From Aliamphritea ceti (GTDB taxonomy: Bacteria > Pseudomonadota > Gammaproteobacteria > Pseudomonadales > Balneatricaceae), in the NCBI RefSeq assembly GCF_024347215.1, contig NZ_AP025282.1, positions 4,712,001-4,776,000 of the forward strand: 64,000 bases of DNA. Direction: 5' to 3'. Positions 7,963 to 17,532 of this stretch are shown piece by piece (within the stretch, counting starts at the first letter, position 1; each line of letters begins with the position of its first letter). The notes beneath the pieces were generated by a model. It saw only the letters and a list, made by a program, of their open reading frames with translations. It made no database searches and was not told where the DNA came from. The translations under genes and the position numbers were made by a program.

Positions 7963-8064
7963 GATGAAACCTCAGTAGTTTGTAATGCCGCCACCTGATC
8001 TTTTGCCAGGCACCGCATCCGGGTCGCCAGTTAAAACAGGCTACCCATAGGAATAAGGCCCGCG

Positions 8065-8093
8065 ATTATACGCATCTATCTGGCCACCAGCAA
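8065..8093 (-). promoter_or_regulatory. Sigma-70 promoter of rpmE
   Basis: On the minus strand, TTGCTG (8088-8093) and a consensus TATAAT (8065-8070) are separated by exactly 17 bases. Transcription would start near 8058, about 95 bases before the rpmE start. Confidence 0.8.
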
Positions 8094-8209
8094 GTGCTTA
8101 TTAAAAGGCGCGATTACCAGCTGGTAAAGCCCGTGCTAAAACGATTTAATACACCCCTGACACAGACTTTCACAGCAACTTTTTCCACAACAACTTTGAA
8201 TCACCATTA

Positions 8210-10396
8210 ATGCCATATCTCCGTCTTGCTATTCCGTCACCGCTGCGTCGTTTATTTGACTACCTGCCTCCGGCAGACTGTGACCTGTCCACACTGACAC
8301 CGGGCATACGGGTTAAAGTGCCATTTGCAAACCGGCAGTTAATTGGCCTGCTGATCGAAGTTACTGAAGAGACCGATATTCCGGTCAAAAAGCTAAAGCA
8401 GGCACTGGAAATTCTCGACAAAACGCCGCCTTTGCCTGCACACCTGTTGAAACTGGCTCGCTGGTCTGCCAGCTATTATCAGCACCCGGTAGGCGAAGCG
8501 CTCAGCCAGGCCTTACCGGTGTTATTGCGTAAAGGTGAGCCTGACAATTATATACCCGCAATGAAATGGCGAGCCTATGCCGACGCCAGTACTGACAGCA
8601 TTGCCAAAAATGCCAGCAAACAGCGCCAGTTACTGCAATGGTTAATGAACAACCCTGCAGGCTTAACACCTAAACAGTTAAAAGAAGCTGGCGGTCAGAA
8701 AGCCACTTTAAAAAGCCTGCAAGAAAAAAACCTGATCGAGCAATTCACGCCTCAGCCTGATGAGTCGACAGAGAATATACTGCGTGAAACACCTCTGGCA
8801 CTGAATGACCAGCAGCAAACTGCCGTCAATTCGTTATCTGCAGACAATGGCTTCCGCTCCATACTGCTTTACGGTATTACCGGCTCAGGCAAAACCGAAG
8901 TTTATTTGCAGGCAATAGAAGCCCAGCTAAAACAAGGCAGACAGGCATTAGTGCTGGTACCGGAAATAGGCCTCACACCACAAACCGTTACCCGCTTCAA
9001 AGCACGCTTTAACGTCAGCATTGTTTCGCTGCATTCTAATCTGACCGACAAACAGCGGCTGGAAGCCTGGCAGCAAGCCCGCGAAGGCGTAGCAAAAATT
9101 GTCATCGGCACCCGCTCGGCAATTTTCACTCCGCTGAAGCACCCCGGCATTCTGATCATTGACGAAGAACACGATGCTTCTTTTAAACAACAGGACGGTT
9201 TCCGTTATTCCGCCCGGGATTTAGCTGTTATGCGTGCCCACCGGGAAAACATCCCGATCATGCTGGGCAGCGCCACACCCTCTATTGAAAGCCTCTACAA
9301 CGTTCAGCAGCAACGTTATCAATGGCTGCAACTGACACAGCGCGCAGGTAACGCCAAACCACCAGGATTTGAATTACTGGATATCCGGCAGGACAACCTG
9401 CAGGACGGTTTAAGCCCTGCGCTGATAAAACAAATAGGCGGACACCTGCAGCAAGGCAATCAGGTACTGGTATTTATTAACCGTCGGGGATTTGCCCCCA
9501 GCCTGATGTGTCACGACTGCGGCTGGGTTGCCGATTGTCGCCGTTGCGATGCGCATATGACACTGCACCGCAGCCCTCCACATTTGCACTGCCATCATTG
9601 CGACAACCAGCGTCCAATCCCCCGGGTATGCGACAGCTGCGGCAGCACTGAACTCAAACCAGTTGGCTCAGGCACTGAACGTACCGAAAGTGCACTGCAG
9701 CAGCTGTTCCCGGAAATACCGGTTATCCGGGTCGATCGGGATACAACACAACGTAAACAAGCCCTGCAGGACATCGTCGATCAGGTAAACTTAGGCGACC
9801 CCTGCATACTTGTAGGCACCCAAATGCTGGCCAAAGGTCATCACTTTCCTAAAGTTACCCTGGTCGCCATTCTTAATGCAGACAGCGGCCTGTTCAGTGC
9901 TGACTTTCGCGGCATGGAACGTACTGCCCAGCAAATATTACAGGTAGCAGGCCGTGCCGGCCGTGCCGAACTGCCCGGCAAAGTCGTGATGCAAACTCAC
10001 CATGCTGATCATCCTACTATTAACAGTCTGATTAACGACGGCTATCTGGCCTTTGCCCAGCAAGAACTCAATACCCGTAACAGCGCCAACCTGCCACCCA
10101 CAATCAACTGCATAATGTTACGGGCCGAAGCCCGCTGTCAGGGTCAGGCAGAACGTTTTCTGATGCAGGTACGGCAACAGTTTGACCGTCAGGACGGCAA
10201 GCCACAGTGGATCGGCCCACTACCCTCCCCTATGGAAAAACGTGCCGGATTATTTCGCGCCCAGCTGCTCTTACAAAGCCACGACCGCAAAACCCTGCAC
10301 GGGCTGGTCAGCCATATCGCCACCCAGCTCGAAGCCTCACCGGAAGCCCGAAAAATACGCTGGTCAATTGATGTCGATCCCATCGAAATGTTCTGA
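8210..10396 (+). CDS. priA: Primosomal protein N' (replication restart helicase PriA)
   Basis: PriA recognises stalled forks and loads the replicative helicase. The 728-residue protein has the N-terminal 3'-DNA-end binding domain (about 1-110) and a helicase core with Walker A GITGSGKTEVYL near 222 and DEEH near 320. A zinc-binding insert follows, rich in paired Cys (CHDCGW, CRRCD, CHHCD, CDSCGS) near 430-475. The C-terminal helicase lobe ends in QVAGRAGRAELPG. The start MPYLRLAIPSPL matches the family, though the ribosome site is weak. It heads the conserved priA-argS-ftsN-hslVU block. Confidence 0.97.
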   Translation: MPYLRLAIPSPLRRLFDYLPPADCDLSTLTPGIRVKVPFANRQLIGLLIEVTEETDIPVKKLKQALEILDKTPPLPAHLLKLARWSASYYQHPVGEALSQALPVLLRKGEPDNYIPAMKWRAYADASTDSIAKNASKQRQLLQWLMNNPAGLTPKQLKEAGGQKATLKSLQEKNLIEQFTPQPDESTENILRETPLALNDQQQTAVNSLSADNGFRSILLYGITGSGKTEVYLQAIEAQLKQGRQALVLVPEIGLTPQTVTRFKARFNVSIVSLHSNLTDKQRLEAWQQAREGVAKIVIGTRSAIFTPLKHPGILIIDEEHDASFKQQDGFRYSARDLAVMRAHRENIPIMLGSATPSIESLYNVQQQRYQWLQLTQRAGNAKPPGFELLDIRQDNLQDGLSPALIKQIGGHLQQGNQVLVFINRRGFAPSLMCHDCGWVADCRRCDAHMTLHRSPPHLHCHHCDNQRPIPRVCDSCGSTELKPVGSGTERTESALQQLFPEIPVIRVDRDTTQRKQALQDIVDQVNLGDPCILVGTQMLAKGHHFPKVTLVAILNADSGLFSADFRGMERTAQQILQVAGRAGRAELPGKVVMQTHHADHPTINSLINDGYLAFAQQELNTRNSANLPPTINCIMLRAEARCQGQAERFLMQVRQQFDRQDGKPQWIGPLPSPMEKRAGLFRAQLLLQSHDRKTLHGLVSHIATQLEASPEARKIRWSIDVDPIEMF

Positions 10397-10562
10397 CACA
10401 CCTCAGTGCCCGGTCATCCGGGCCTGCAGTACCACCACATCTATGTACTCCGAAAATTCTCCTGCCTAGCCACTTAACAAACAGCCCCCGACAAGGGATA
10501 ATAGCCGGCCCTAACGATATATTCGGCGTGTTCTCGCCCCAACCGGTAACAGTACATTCATC

Positions 10563-12257
10563 ATGAAACAACATATTGCGGATCTTATTAATGCTGCCCT
10601 GGACACTTTGACCGACAACGGCACTCTGCCGGCTGACGCTCAGCGACGTATCATGGTAGAAAATACCCGCGACAAGGCGCACGGTGACTTTGCGTCTAAC
10701 GTTGCCATGACACTGGCCAAAGCGGCGAAGACTAATCCACGTCAACTGTCTCAGGCAATTTGCGACGCGATGCCAGCGTCTGAAAGCATTGCCAAAACTG
10801 AGATTGCAGGCCCAGGCTTCATCAACTTCTTTCTGGCCAGCGACGCAGCAACAGCTGTTGTTGGCCGCATTCTGGAAGCTGCAGACAAATATGGCCACAG
10901 CGAAGTAGGTGCCAACCGCAAAGTACAGGTTGAATTTGTATCCGCTAACCCAACTGGCCCGTTGCATGTCGGCCACGGCCGTGGCGCCGCAGTAGGCGAC
11001 AGCATCTGCCGTTTGTTAAGTGCAACTGGCTGGGACGTTACTGCCGAGTTCTATTACAACGATGCCGGCGCCCAGATCAACAACCTGGCCCTGTCTACTC
11101 AGGCACGTTGTAAAGGTCTTGGCCCTGAAGATGCAAGCTGGCCGGAAGATGGTTACCGCGGTGACTACATTAAAGAACTGGCCGATAGCTACATGGCCGG
11201 CGACAGCATTACCGCTGAAGACAAGCAGGTAACCGGTCTGAAAGATGCCGACAATCAGGATGCTATCCGTGACTTCGCAGTTGCTTACTTGCGTCGCGAA
11301 CAGGATCAGGACCTGAAAGCCTTCGGGGTTAACTTCGATATTTATTTCCTGGAATCCTCTCTGTACAGCGAAGGCATGGTTGAGAAAACCGTACAACAAC
11401 TGATCGATTCCGGTAATACCTATGAGCAGGACGGTGCGCTGTGGTTAAAAACCACTGAATTCGGCGACGATAAAGACCGCGTAATGCGCAAGACCGACGG
11501 CGGTTACACTTACTTCGTACCGGATGTTGCTTACCACCTGAATAAGTGGAACCGTGGCTTCAAGCGGGTCGTAAACGAACAGGGTGCCGATCATCACAGC
11601 ACCATTACCCGTGTACGCGCCGGCGTTCAGGCTGTTAGCCAGTCAACAGGTATGGACATCCCGGCTCAATATCCGGATTACGTACTGCACCAGATGGTGA
11701 TGGTAATGCGCGGTGGCGAAGAAGTTAAAATCTCTAAGCGTGCCGGCAGCTACGTAACCCTGCAGGATCTGGTAGAAGAAGTAGGCCGTGATGCAACCCG
11801 TTACTTCCTGGTTGCACGTGCAACAACTTCCCAGCTGACCTTCGACATTGATCTGGCGATTTCCCAGAGCAACGACAACCCGGTTTACTACATTCAGTAT
11901 GCCCACGCCCGAGTTTGCAGCGTCATCAACAAACTTGCTGAACGTGGCTGGGAATGGAATCAGGACATGCAGGTAGATCTGGCACTGCTGGATACCGATG
12001 CAGAAAAAGCCCTGATGAAGCGTCTGGCAACTTTCCCTGAAGTCGTTCAGCGTTCTGCTGAAAATTGTGAACCGCATCAGATTGCTAACTATCTGGTTGA
12101 TCTGGCCGGTGACTTCCACAGCTACTACAACAGCAACAAGATGCTGATTGAAGATGCTGAACTGCGTAACGCACGTATCACTCTGAGTGCAGCCTGCCGC
12201 CAGGTTCTGGCTAACGGTCTGGACTTGTTGGGCGTTAGCGCACCGGAGCACATGTAA
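10563..12257 (+). CDS. argS: Arginyl-tRNA synthetase
   Basis: A class I synthetase charging tRNA-Arg. It has 564 residues with an N-terminal additional domain (1-110) and the HIGH signature as HVGH in ANPTGPLHVGHGRG (near 120-135). The KMSK-equivalent loop is KISKRAGSYVTL, and the C-terminal DALR anticodon-binding domain includes YIQYAHARVCS. The ribosome site is weak. The gene lies 166 bases after priA, and the next gene starts only three bases after its stop. Confidence 0.97.
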   Translation: MKQHIADLINAALDTLTDNGTLPADAQRRIMVENTRDKAHGDFASNVAMTLAKAAKTNPRQLSQAICDAMPASESIAKTEIAGPGFINFFLASDAATAVVGRILEAADKYGHSEVGANRKVQVEFVSANPTGPLHVGHGRGAAVGDSICRLLSATGWDVTAEFYYNDAGAQINNLALSTQARCKGLGPEDASWPEDGYRGDYIKELADSYMAGDSITAEDKQVTGLKDADNQDAIRDFAVAYLRREQDQDLKAFGVNFDIYFLESSLYSEGMVEKTVQQLIDSGNTYEQDGALWLKTTEFGDDKDRVMRKTDGGYTYFVPDVAYHLNKWNRGFKRVVNEQGADHHSTITRVRAGVQAVSQSTGMDIPAQYPDYVLHQMVMVMRGGEEVKISKRAGSYVTLQDLVEEVGRDATRYFLVARATTSQLTFDIDLAISQSNDNPVYYIQYAHARVCSVINKLAERGWEWNQDMQVDLALLDTDAEKALMKRLATFPEVVQRSAENCEPHQIANYLVDLAGDFHSYYNSNKMLIEDAELRNARITLSAACRQVLANGLDLLGVSAPEHM

Positions 12258-12260
12258 TTT

Positions 12261-12989
12261 ATGGCACCGCGGGATTACGCTAAAAAGAAACCTGGGGGCA
12301 AGGCTTCAGCGAGCCGCGCCCCACGGAAAAAGGCTGCACCAGCTAAACCGCAGCCTAAATCCGGTTTTCCAATCATCCGGATATTCCTCAGCACTGTCTT
12401 TTTAGTGGGTTTTGGCTATGTCCTGTGGCAACTCACTCAGGTATCTCCTGATCCTCAGGCAGAAACGCCTCAGGCTGCCAGCACGCCTGCCAGAACCACA
12501 ACTCCCGCACCTAAGCCAGTTGCCAAAGCTCAGAAGCCGGTAGCCCAACCAGCACAAAAGGCAGCTCCCAAACCTACACCTAAGCCGGTTGCTAAAACCA
12601 GCAAACCAAAAACAGAAGCGGCAAAACCCACAGTACCTGTCACAGATAAGAGCAATGAACACTACGAGTTCTATGAAATGCTCCGCGACAGCGAAGTGGA
12701 TACCAGCAACGCCGGTACGTACAAATCAACGCCGAAAACTGAAAAGTTGAAAAAGCGTTACATCCTGCAGGTGGGCTCATTCCGCAGCGCACAGGATGCC
12801 GAGCAAATGCGTGCCAAGCTAATCATTCAGGGCCTACCGAATGTGCATACCCGCAAAGTAACCAACAATGATGGCAGCCTCTGGCATCAGGTACTTGCCG
12901 GTCCGTTTGATAACCGCCTGCAACTGAACAAAGCTCAGGACAAGCTGGTACGTATGAATATCGATCCATTATTACGGGTCGCCAAGTAA
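12261..12989 (+). CDS. ftsN: FtsN-like cell-division protein with SPOR domain
   Basis: A bitopic inner-membrane protein that binds denuded septal peptidoglycan and triggers constriction. Residues about 34-53 (PIIRIFLSTVFLVGFGYVLW) form one membrane segment after a Lys/Arg-rich cytoplasmic start. Residues about 65-130 are a Pro/Ala/Lys-rich linker with repeated KPVAK-like units. Residues about 165-242 are a SPOR domain (YILQVGSF, LWHQVLAGPF). The name rests on this architecture and on the position between argS and hslV, where Pseudomonas has its FtsN gene; sequence outside SPOR is poorly conserved. Confidence 0.85.
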   Translation: MAPRDYAKKKPGGKASASRAPRKKAAPAKPQPKSGFPIIRIFLSTVFLVGFGYVLWQLTQVSPDPQAETPQAASTPARTTTPAPKPVAKAQKPVAQPAQKAAPKPTPKPVAKTSKPKTEAAKPTVPVTDKSNEHYEFYEMLRDSEVDTSNAGTYKSTPKTEKLKKRYILQVGSFRSAQDAEQMRAKLIIQGLPNVHTRKVTNNDGSLWHQVLAGPFDNRLQLNKAQDKLVRMNIDPLLRVAK

Positions 12990-13200
12990 GCGCTGTTTGA
13001 AGCCCTTGTAACAGCCCCTGTAAACGGCGCCAGTTAAGACCGGCTTATAAGACCTGCTCAAGACATCGCTTTATACACCTACTACACCTGCTCTCTCCAT
13101 GGCCAATTATCAGCTTAATTGGCCCCAGCCTATTGAAATATCCCCATCCAGTCCCATATTGATACTCAATCACGAACCGATACGGGACTTTATTTTACCC

Positions 13201-13734
13201 ATGACCACCATAGTATCAGTACGACGCGGCAACCAGGTTGTTGTTGGCGGCGACGGCCAGGTATCCCTCGGCAACACCGTAATGAAAGGGACGGCCCGCA
13301 AAGTACGTCAGTTACCTAAGCATCAGGTAATTACCGGTTTCGCAGGCAGCACCGCCGATGCCATTACCCTGCTGGATCTGTTCGAGCAGCAATTAGACAA
13401 GCACCAGGGCAACATCTTCAATTCAGTAGTACATCTGGCCCGCGAATGGCGCAGTGACCGCGTACTCCGCAAACTCGAAGCCCTAATGCTGGTTGCCAAC
13501 AAAGAAAAGACTTACCTAATCTCAGGTAGCGGCGACATCATTGAACCTGAAGACGGCGTAATTGCCATCGGTTCTGGCGGCAACTTTGCACTGGCATCAG
13601 CCCGTGCACTGGTAGATAACACTGAACTGCCTGCCCGTGACATCGTTGAAAAGAGCCTGCAAATTGCCGCAGGCATCTGTGTCTTCACCAACGCAAACCT
13701 GACTATCGAACAGCTTGAAGCAGAAACTGCTTAA
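13201..13734 (+). CDS. hslV: ATP-dependent protease peptidase subunit HslV
   Basis: The proteolytic dodecamer of the HslVU protease. After removal of Met the product begins TTIVSVRRGNQ, so Thr1 is the nucleophile; GGDGQVSLG and GTARKVR follow. The start at 13201 is fixed by this requirement, giving 177 residues, although the frame is open from 13099. The extra 34 residues would bury the catalytic Thr and are not expected to be translated. hslU follows 21 bases later. Confidence 0.97.
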   Translation: MTTIVSVRRGNQVVVGGDGQVSLGNTVMKGTARKVRQLPKHQVITGFAGSTADAITLLDLFEQQLDKHQGNIFNSVVHLAREWRSDRVLRKLEALMLVANKEKTYLISGSGDIIEPEDGVIAIGSGGNFALASARALVDNTELPARDIVEKSLQIAAGICVFTNANLTIEQLEAETA

Positions 13735-13755
13735 GCGACGCTGGAGCTTTTTAAA

Positions 13756-15084
13756 ATGTCCAACATGACACCTCGCGAAATCGTTCACGAACTGGACCGT
13801 CACATCGTCGGTCAGGACGACGCCAAACGCGCCGTTGCAATTGCCCTGCGTAACCGCTGGCGCCGTATGCAGCTGGATGCTGAGCTGCGCGTTGAAGTAA
13901 CCCCAAAAAACATTCTGATGATCGGCCCGACCGGTGTCGGTAAAACCGAGATTGCTCGCCGCCTGGCTAAACTGGCAAACGCACCGTTCATCAAGATCGA
14001 AGCGACTAAGTTTACTGAAGTTGGCTACGTAGGCCGTGATGTTGAAACCATCATCCGCGACCTGATGGACACTGCCATTACTATGCTGCGTGAACAGGAA
14101 ATGGAAAAAGTCCGTTTCCGTGCAGAAGATTCAGCGGAAGAACGTATTCTGGATGCCCTGCTGCCACCGGCTCGCCCGACAGGCTTCGACCAGCCAGAAG
14201 AAAAGCAGGACAGCGCTACCCGCCAGCTGTTCCGCAAGCAGCTGCGTGAAGGCAAGCTGGACGACAAAGAAATCGAGATCGAACTCAGCCAGCCACAGAT
14301 GGGCGTCGAAATCATGGCCCCTCCGGGCATGGAAGAAATGACCAACCAGCTGCAGAGCATGTTCTCTAACCTGGGTAACAACCAGGCTAAGCCACGCCGC
14401 GTGAAAGTCAAAGAAGCTCTGAAACAGGCAATTGACGAAGAAGCCGCGAAGATGGTCAACGATGACGACCTCAAGCAAATGGCAGTAGAAGCCGTTGAGC
14501 AAAACGGTATCGTCTTCCTGGATGAGATCGACAAAGTATGTAAACGTGAAGGCCAGGGTGCAGATGTATCCCGTGAAGGTGTTCAGCGTGACTTGCTGCC
14601 ACTGATCGAGGGCAGCACAGTTTCTACTAAATACGGCATGATCAAAACAGACCACATTCTGTTCATTGCCTCCGGTGCATTCCACCTGGCTAAGCCATCT
14701 GATCTGATCCCGGAACTACAGGGTCGTCTGCCAATCCGCGTTGAGCTAAGCGCCCTGACACCGGATGACTTCCGTCGTATTCTGACAGAACCAAGCGCAT
14801 CACTGACTGAACAGTACCGTGCGCTACTGGCAACTGAAGGCCTGACGATCGAGTTCTCTGAAGACGGTATCAGCCGCATTGCTGAACTGGCATTTGAGAT
14901 CAATGAACGTACCGAAAATATCGGTGCACGTCGTTTGCACACAATGCTGGAACGCCTGCTGGAAGAAGTATCTTTCACCGCTTCCGACAAAGACGGTCAG
15001 AGCATTGATATCAACCGTGCCTACGTTGATGAACATCTGGGTGAACTGAGCCAGAATGAAGATCTGAGCCATTACATCCTGTAA
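13756..15084 (+). CDS. hslU: HslU, unfoldase ATPase of the HslUV protease
   Basis: A Clp/HSP100 AAA+ ATPase that unfolds substrates for HslV. It has 442 residues with Walker A GPTGVGKTEIARRLA near 55-70 and the pore-loop region GYVGRDVE. The intermediate domain spans about 110-240, with Walker B IVFLDEIDKVC near 250. The C-terminus LSHYIL is the conserved tail that docks into HslV. GGAG lies upstream of the start. It is cotranscribed with hslV. Confidence 0.98.
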   Translation: MSNMTPREIVHELDRHIVGQDDAKRAVAIALRNRWRRMQLDAELRVEVTPKNILMIGPTGVGKTEIARRLAKLANAPFIKIEATKFTEVGYVGRDVETIIRDLMDTAITMLREQEMEKVRFRAEDSAEERILDALLPPARPTGFDQPEEKQDSATRQLFRKQLREGKLDDKEIEIELSQPQMGVEIMAPPGMEEMTNQLQSMFSNLGNNQAKPRRVKVKEALKQAIDEEAAKMVNDDDLKQMAVEAVEQNGIVFLDEIDKVCKREGQGADVSREGVQRDLLPLIEGSTVSTKYGMIKTDHILFIASGAFHLAKPSDLIPELQGRLPIRVELSALTPDDFRRILTEPSASLTEQYRALLATEGLTIEFSEDGISRIAELAFEINERTENIGARRLHTMLERLLEEVSFTASDKDGQSIDINRAYVDEHLGELSQNEDLSHYIL

Positions 15085-15146
15085 CAGAGTAACGCTGACG
15101 CGATGCCCCTGCCTAACAGCAAGGGCCTCGCTGCCGGAGCATCACT

Positions 15147-15521
15147 ATGAGCAATTTCCCGCAAGATATTAAGCTACATCAGAAGTCCCGCACGCTGGAA
15201 CTGGTTTACCCTGAACAGACTTTTGAACTGACAGCGGAATACCTTCGGGTGCACTCCCCTTCAGCAGAAGTACGTGGTCACGGTAAAGGTCAGGAAGTAC
15301 TGCAAACCGGCAAACAGTTTGTCGGCATTAAAGGCATCGAGCCAAGCGGCAACTACGCGCTGAAGATCATTTATGATGATGGTCATGACAGCGGCCTGTA
15401 CACCTGGGACTACCTTTACGAACTCTGCACTCACCAGCAGGAGTATTGGGATAAGTACCTGCAGGAGCTCGCTGACGCCGGCGAAACCCGCAACAATAAT
15501 ATGATTGCCCGCGGCCTCTAA
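15147..15521 (+). CDS. DUF971 protein (gamma-butyrobetaine-hydroxylase-like N-terminal domain)
   Basis: A 124-residue stand-alone DUF971 domain. The motif TLELVYPEQTFELTAEYLRV and the C-terminal GLYTWDYLYELC are what I recognise. This fold also occurs as the N-terminal zinc-binding part of carnitine-synthesis hydroxylases and in iron-sulfur scaffold contexts, but no catalytic domain is attached, so the function is unknown. The position directly after hslU is conserved in Pseudomonas-like genomes. A nine-base-pair hairpin follows the stop. Confidence 0.85.
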   Translation: MSNFPQDIKLHQKSRTLELVYPEQTFELTAEYLRVHSPSAEVRGHGKGQEVLQTGKQFVGIKGIEPSGNYALKIIYDDGHDSGLYTWDYLYELCTHQQEYWDKYLQELADAGETRNNNMIARGL

Positions 15522-15547
15522 GGCCGTCAGTCAAACTGCACGACTCC

Positions 15548-15570
15548 TCCGGTGTGGCTCTCACACCGGA
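15548..15570 (+). terminator. Hairpin after the DUF971 gene, weak terminator candidate
   Basis: TCCGGTGTG and CACACCGGA form a perfect nine-base-pair stem with loop GCTCT. Only three T follow nearby (CATTTCCCC), so termination may be partial and ubiE may be read through. Confidence 0.45.
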
Positions 15571-15668
15571 CATTTCCCCAATCTCCTTGACATAAACCAA
15601 GACAAGCGCAGTACAGCTCTGTAAAATCCCCCTCTAATTAAGAAGCGCTTTATTCAGACAGGCCCGCC

Positions 15669-16430
15669 ATGACCGATCAGAAGAAATCCCAGGACCAGAC
15701 AGACTTTGGTTTTGAACAAGTAAATGTGGACGAAAAAGCCGGCAAAGTCGCGGACGTATTTCATTCCGTTGCCAGCAAATACGACGTCATGAACGATCTA
15801 ATGTCTGGCGGTATCCACCGTATCTGGAAAAAGCTGACGATCGAACAAAGCGGCGTACGTCGTGGCCATCAGGTTCTGGATATTGCCGGTGGTACTGGCG
15901 ATCTGACAATGCGCTTCTCACGCCTGGTAGGCAGTGAAGGTAAAGTAGTACTTGCCGACATCAACGACTCAATGCTGAAAGTGGGTCGCGACCGTTTAAT
16001 GGACCGTGGTATTACCGGCAACGTTGAATTTGTTCAGGCCAACGCAGAAGCCCTGCCGTTCCCGGATAACAGCTTCAACTGCATCACCATCGCTTTCGGC
16101 CTGCGTAACGTAACCGATAAAGACAAAGCACTGGCATCTATGGCACGGGTACTTAAGCCAGGCGGCAAACTGATGGTGCTGGAATTCTCCAAAACTGAAA
16201 ATCCGCTGCTAACCAAGGTGTACGACACTTACTCCTTCAGCCTGCTGCCAAAAATCGGCAAGATGATCACCGGCGACGAAGAAAGCTACCGTTACCTGGC
16301 AGAATCAATTCGCATGCACCCGGATCAGGAAACCCTCAAAGGCATGATGACCAACGCTGGCCTGGTACAGTGTAAGTACCAGAACATGACTGGCGGCATC
16401 GTTGCCCTGCATACCGGTATCAAACCGTAA
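15669..16430 (+). CDS. ubiE: Ubiquinone/menaquinone C-methyltransferase UbiE
   Basis: A SAM-dependent enzyme that C-methylates the benzoquinol ring in ubiquinone synthesis. It has 253 residues, the standard length. The cofactor motif is VLDIAGGTGDLTMRF near 75-90, with ALPFPDNSFNCITIAFGLRNV and LKPGGKLMVLEFSK downstream; RNVTD is the UbiE family signature. ubiJ starts four bases after its stop, so the two are cotranscribed. Confidence 0.97.
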   Translation: MTDQKKSQDQTDFGFEQVNVDEKAGKVADVFHSVASKYDVMNDLMSGGIHRIWKKLTIEQSGVRRGHQVLDIAGGTGDLTMRFSRLVGSEGKVVLADINDSMLKVGRDRLMDRGITGNVEFVQANAEALPFPDNSFNCITIAFGLRNVTDKDKALASMARVLKPGGKLMVLEFSKTENPLLTKVYDTYSFSLLPKIGKMITGDEESYRYLAESIRMHPDQETLKGMMTNAGLVQCKYQNMTGGIVALHTGIKP

Positions 16431-16434
16431 ACCA

Positions 16435-17064
16435 ATGGCCGTCGAACTGTTTAGCGCCACCTTGCTGACACTGGCAGAAGCCGCGGTTAACCCGTTGCTC
16501 TGCCGCAATCCGGATATTGCCCGGCGTCTGGCCCGTTTAAACGGCAAAATTATTGCCATTGAACTGACCGATGCCAAGCTGCAATTATCAGTACAGCCTC
16601 ACCCTACAGGCCTGCAACTGGACCTGATGCAACGGGACGACGCCGACGTAACACTCAGCGGCACCTGTGGTGACTTTCTGACGCTGCTCACCAGCGCCGA
16701 CCAGAGCACAGCGATGTTCGGCAAAAGCATTCAGATCAGCGGTGACAGTGCCCTGGCGACCCGCCTGACCAACATCCTTAAAGATGCCGCGTTAGACTGG
16801 GAAGGCATTCTTGCCAGCATCATTGGCGACTTACCTGCCGGCCAGCTGGCTGCGTTCATCCGCTACAAAGCAAACTTCTATCTGCAGGCAGGCCACAGTC
16901 TTAAGCTGAATTTAGAAGAGTATCTTAAGGAAGAAATTCACTTACTGCCTACCCGCCCGGAGATAGAACACTTCCTTAATCAGGTAGACAACGTCAGACA
17001 GAATACTGACCGCGCCGAAGCCCGGATTGCGCAGTTAAAGGCTAAGCTCGATAACCGCCAGTAA
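16435..17064 (+). CDS. ubiJ: Ubiquinone biosynthesis accessory factor UbiJ (SCP2 domain)
   Basis: UbiJ binds the lipophilic ubiquinone intermediates in the soluble Ubi complex. The 209-residue product has an N-terminal SCP2 lipid-binding domain (about 15-120) and a C-terminal coiled-coil tail (FLNQVDNVRQNTDRAEARI). The ATG at 16435 follows the ubiE stop by four bases; the frame is open further upstream within ubiE but that is overlap. The usual next gene, ubiB, is absent: the neighbour is convergent hemJ. Confidence 0.9.
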   Translation: MAVELFSATLLTLAEAAVNPLLCRNPDIARRLARLNGKIIAIELTDAKLQLSVQPHPTGLQLDLMQRDDADVTLSGTCGDFLTLLTSADQSTAMFGKSIQISGDSALATRLTNILKDAALDWEGILASIIGDLPAGQLAAFIRYKANFYLQAGHSLKLNLEEYLKEEIHLLPTRPEIEHFLNQVDNVRQNTDRAEARIAQLKAKLDNRQ

Positions 17065-17118
17065 TTATTCGTTTAGTACTTTTTGGACAGCAGCTTTTCG
17101 TTAAGAGCCTTCCGATAA

Positions 17119-17532
17119 TCAGAAAGGCTTCACCACCACAAAAATCAAAATCGGAATAAAGATCAGCAACGGCAATTCGTTAAACAAACGGAAATAGCGC
17201 CCACTGCGATCCAACGTACCCGCCCGCAATTTTTTCAGATACTGACGACACCAGAAATGATAACCGATCAGCAACAGCACAAAGCTCAGCTTCGCATGTA
17301 GCCAGCCACCACTAAAGCCGTAGCCCAGCCACAGCCAGGTTCCCAGAACCAGCGTAAACATCGCCATCAGGGTCATAAAACCATATAGCTTGCCAGCCAT
17401 AATCTCCAGACGGGCAACATCCTGCCCCGCTTTACGCCCTTCTACAAAGTGCACAAAAATACGCGGCAAGTAGAAGATACCGGCCATCCAGCTGGTCATC
17501 GCCAGAATATGAAAAGTCTTAATCCACAACAT
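17119..17532 (-). CDS. hemJ: Protoporphyrinogen oxidase HemJ
   Basis: An integral membrane enzyme oxidising protoporphyrinogen IX to protoporphyrin IX, the penultimate step of heme synthesis. It has 137 residues, typical for the family, with about four membrane segments. The N-terminus MLWIKTFHILAMTSWMAGIF and GRYFRLFNELPLLIFIPILI near the C-terminus are characteristic. It converges on ubiJ. Directly upstream is a decayed, in-frame copy of its own first codons (17533-17619), so its original promoter and ribosome site may have changed; no strong ribosome site is visible here. Confidence 0.92.
   Translation of the reverse strand: MLWIKTFHILAMTSWMAGIFYLPRIFVHFVEGRKAGQDVARLEIMAGKLYGFMTLMAMFTLVLGTWLWLGYGFSGGWLHAKLSFVLLLIGYHFWCRQYLKKLRAGTLDRSGRYFRLFNELPLLIFIPILIFVVVKPF

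Noticed and set aside
13099..13200. 34-residue N-terminal extension of HslV
   Set aside because: It would mask Thr1, the catalytic nucleophile that must follow the initiator Met.
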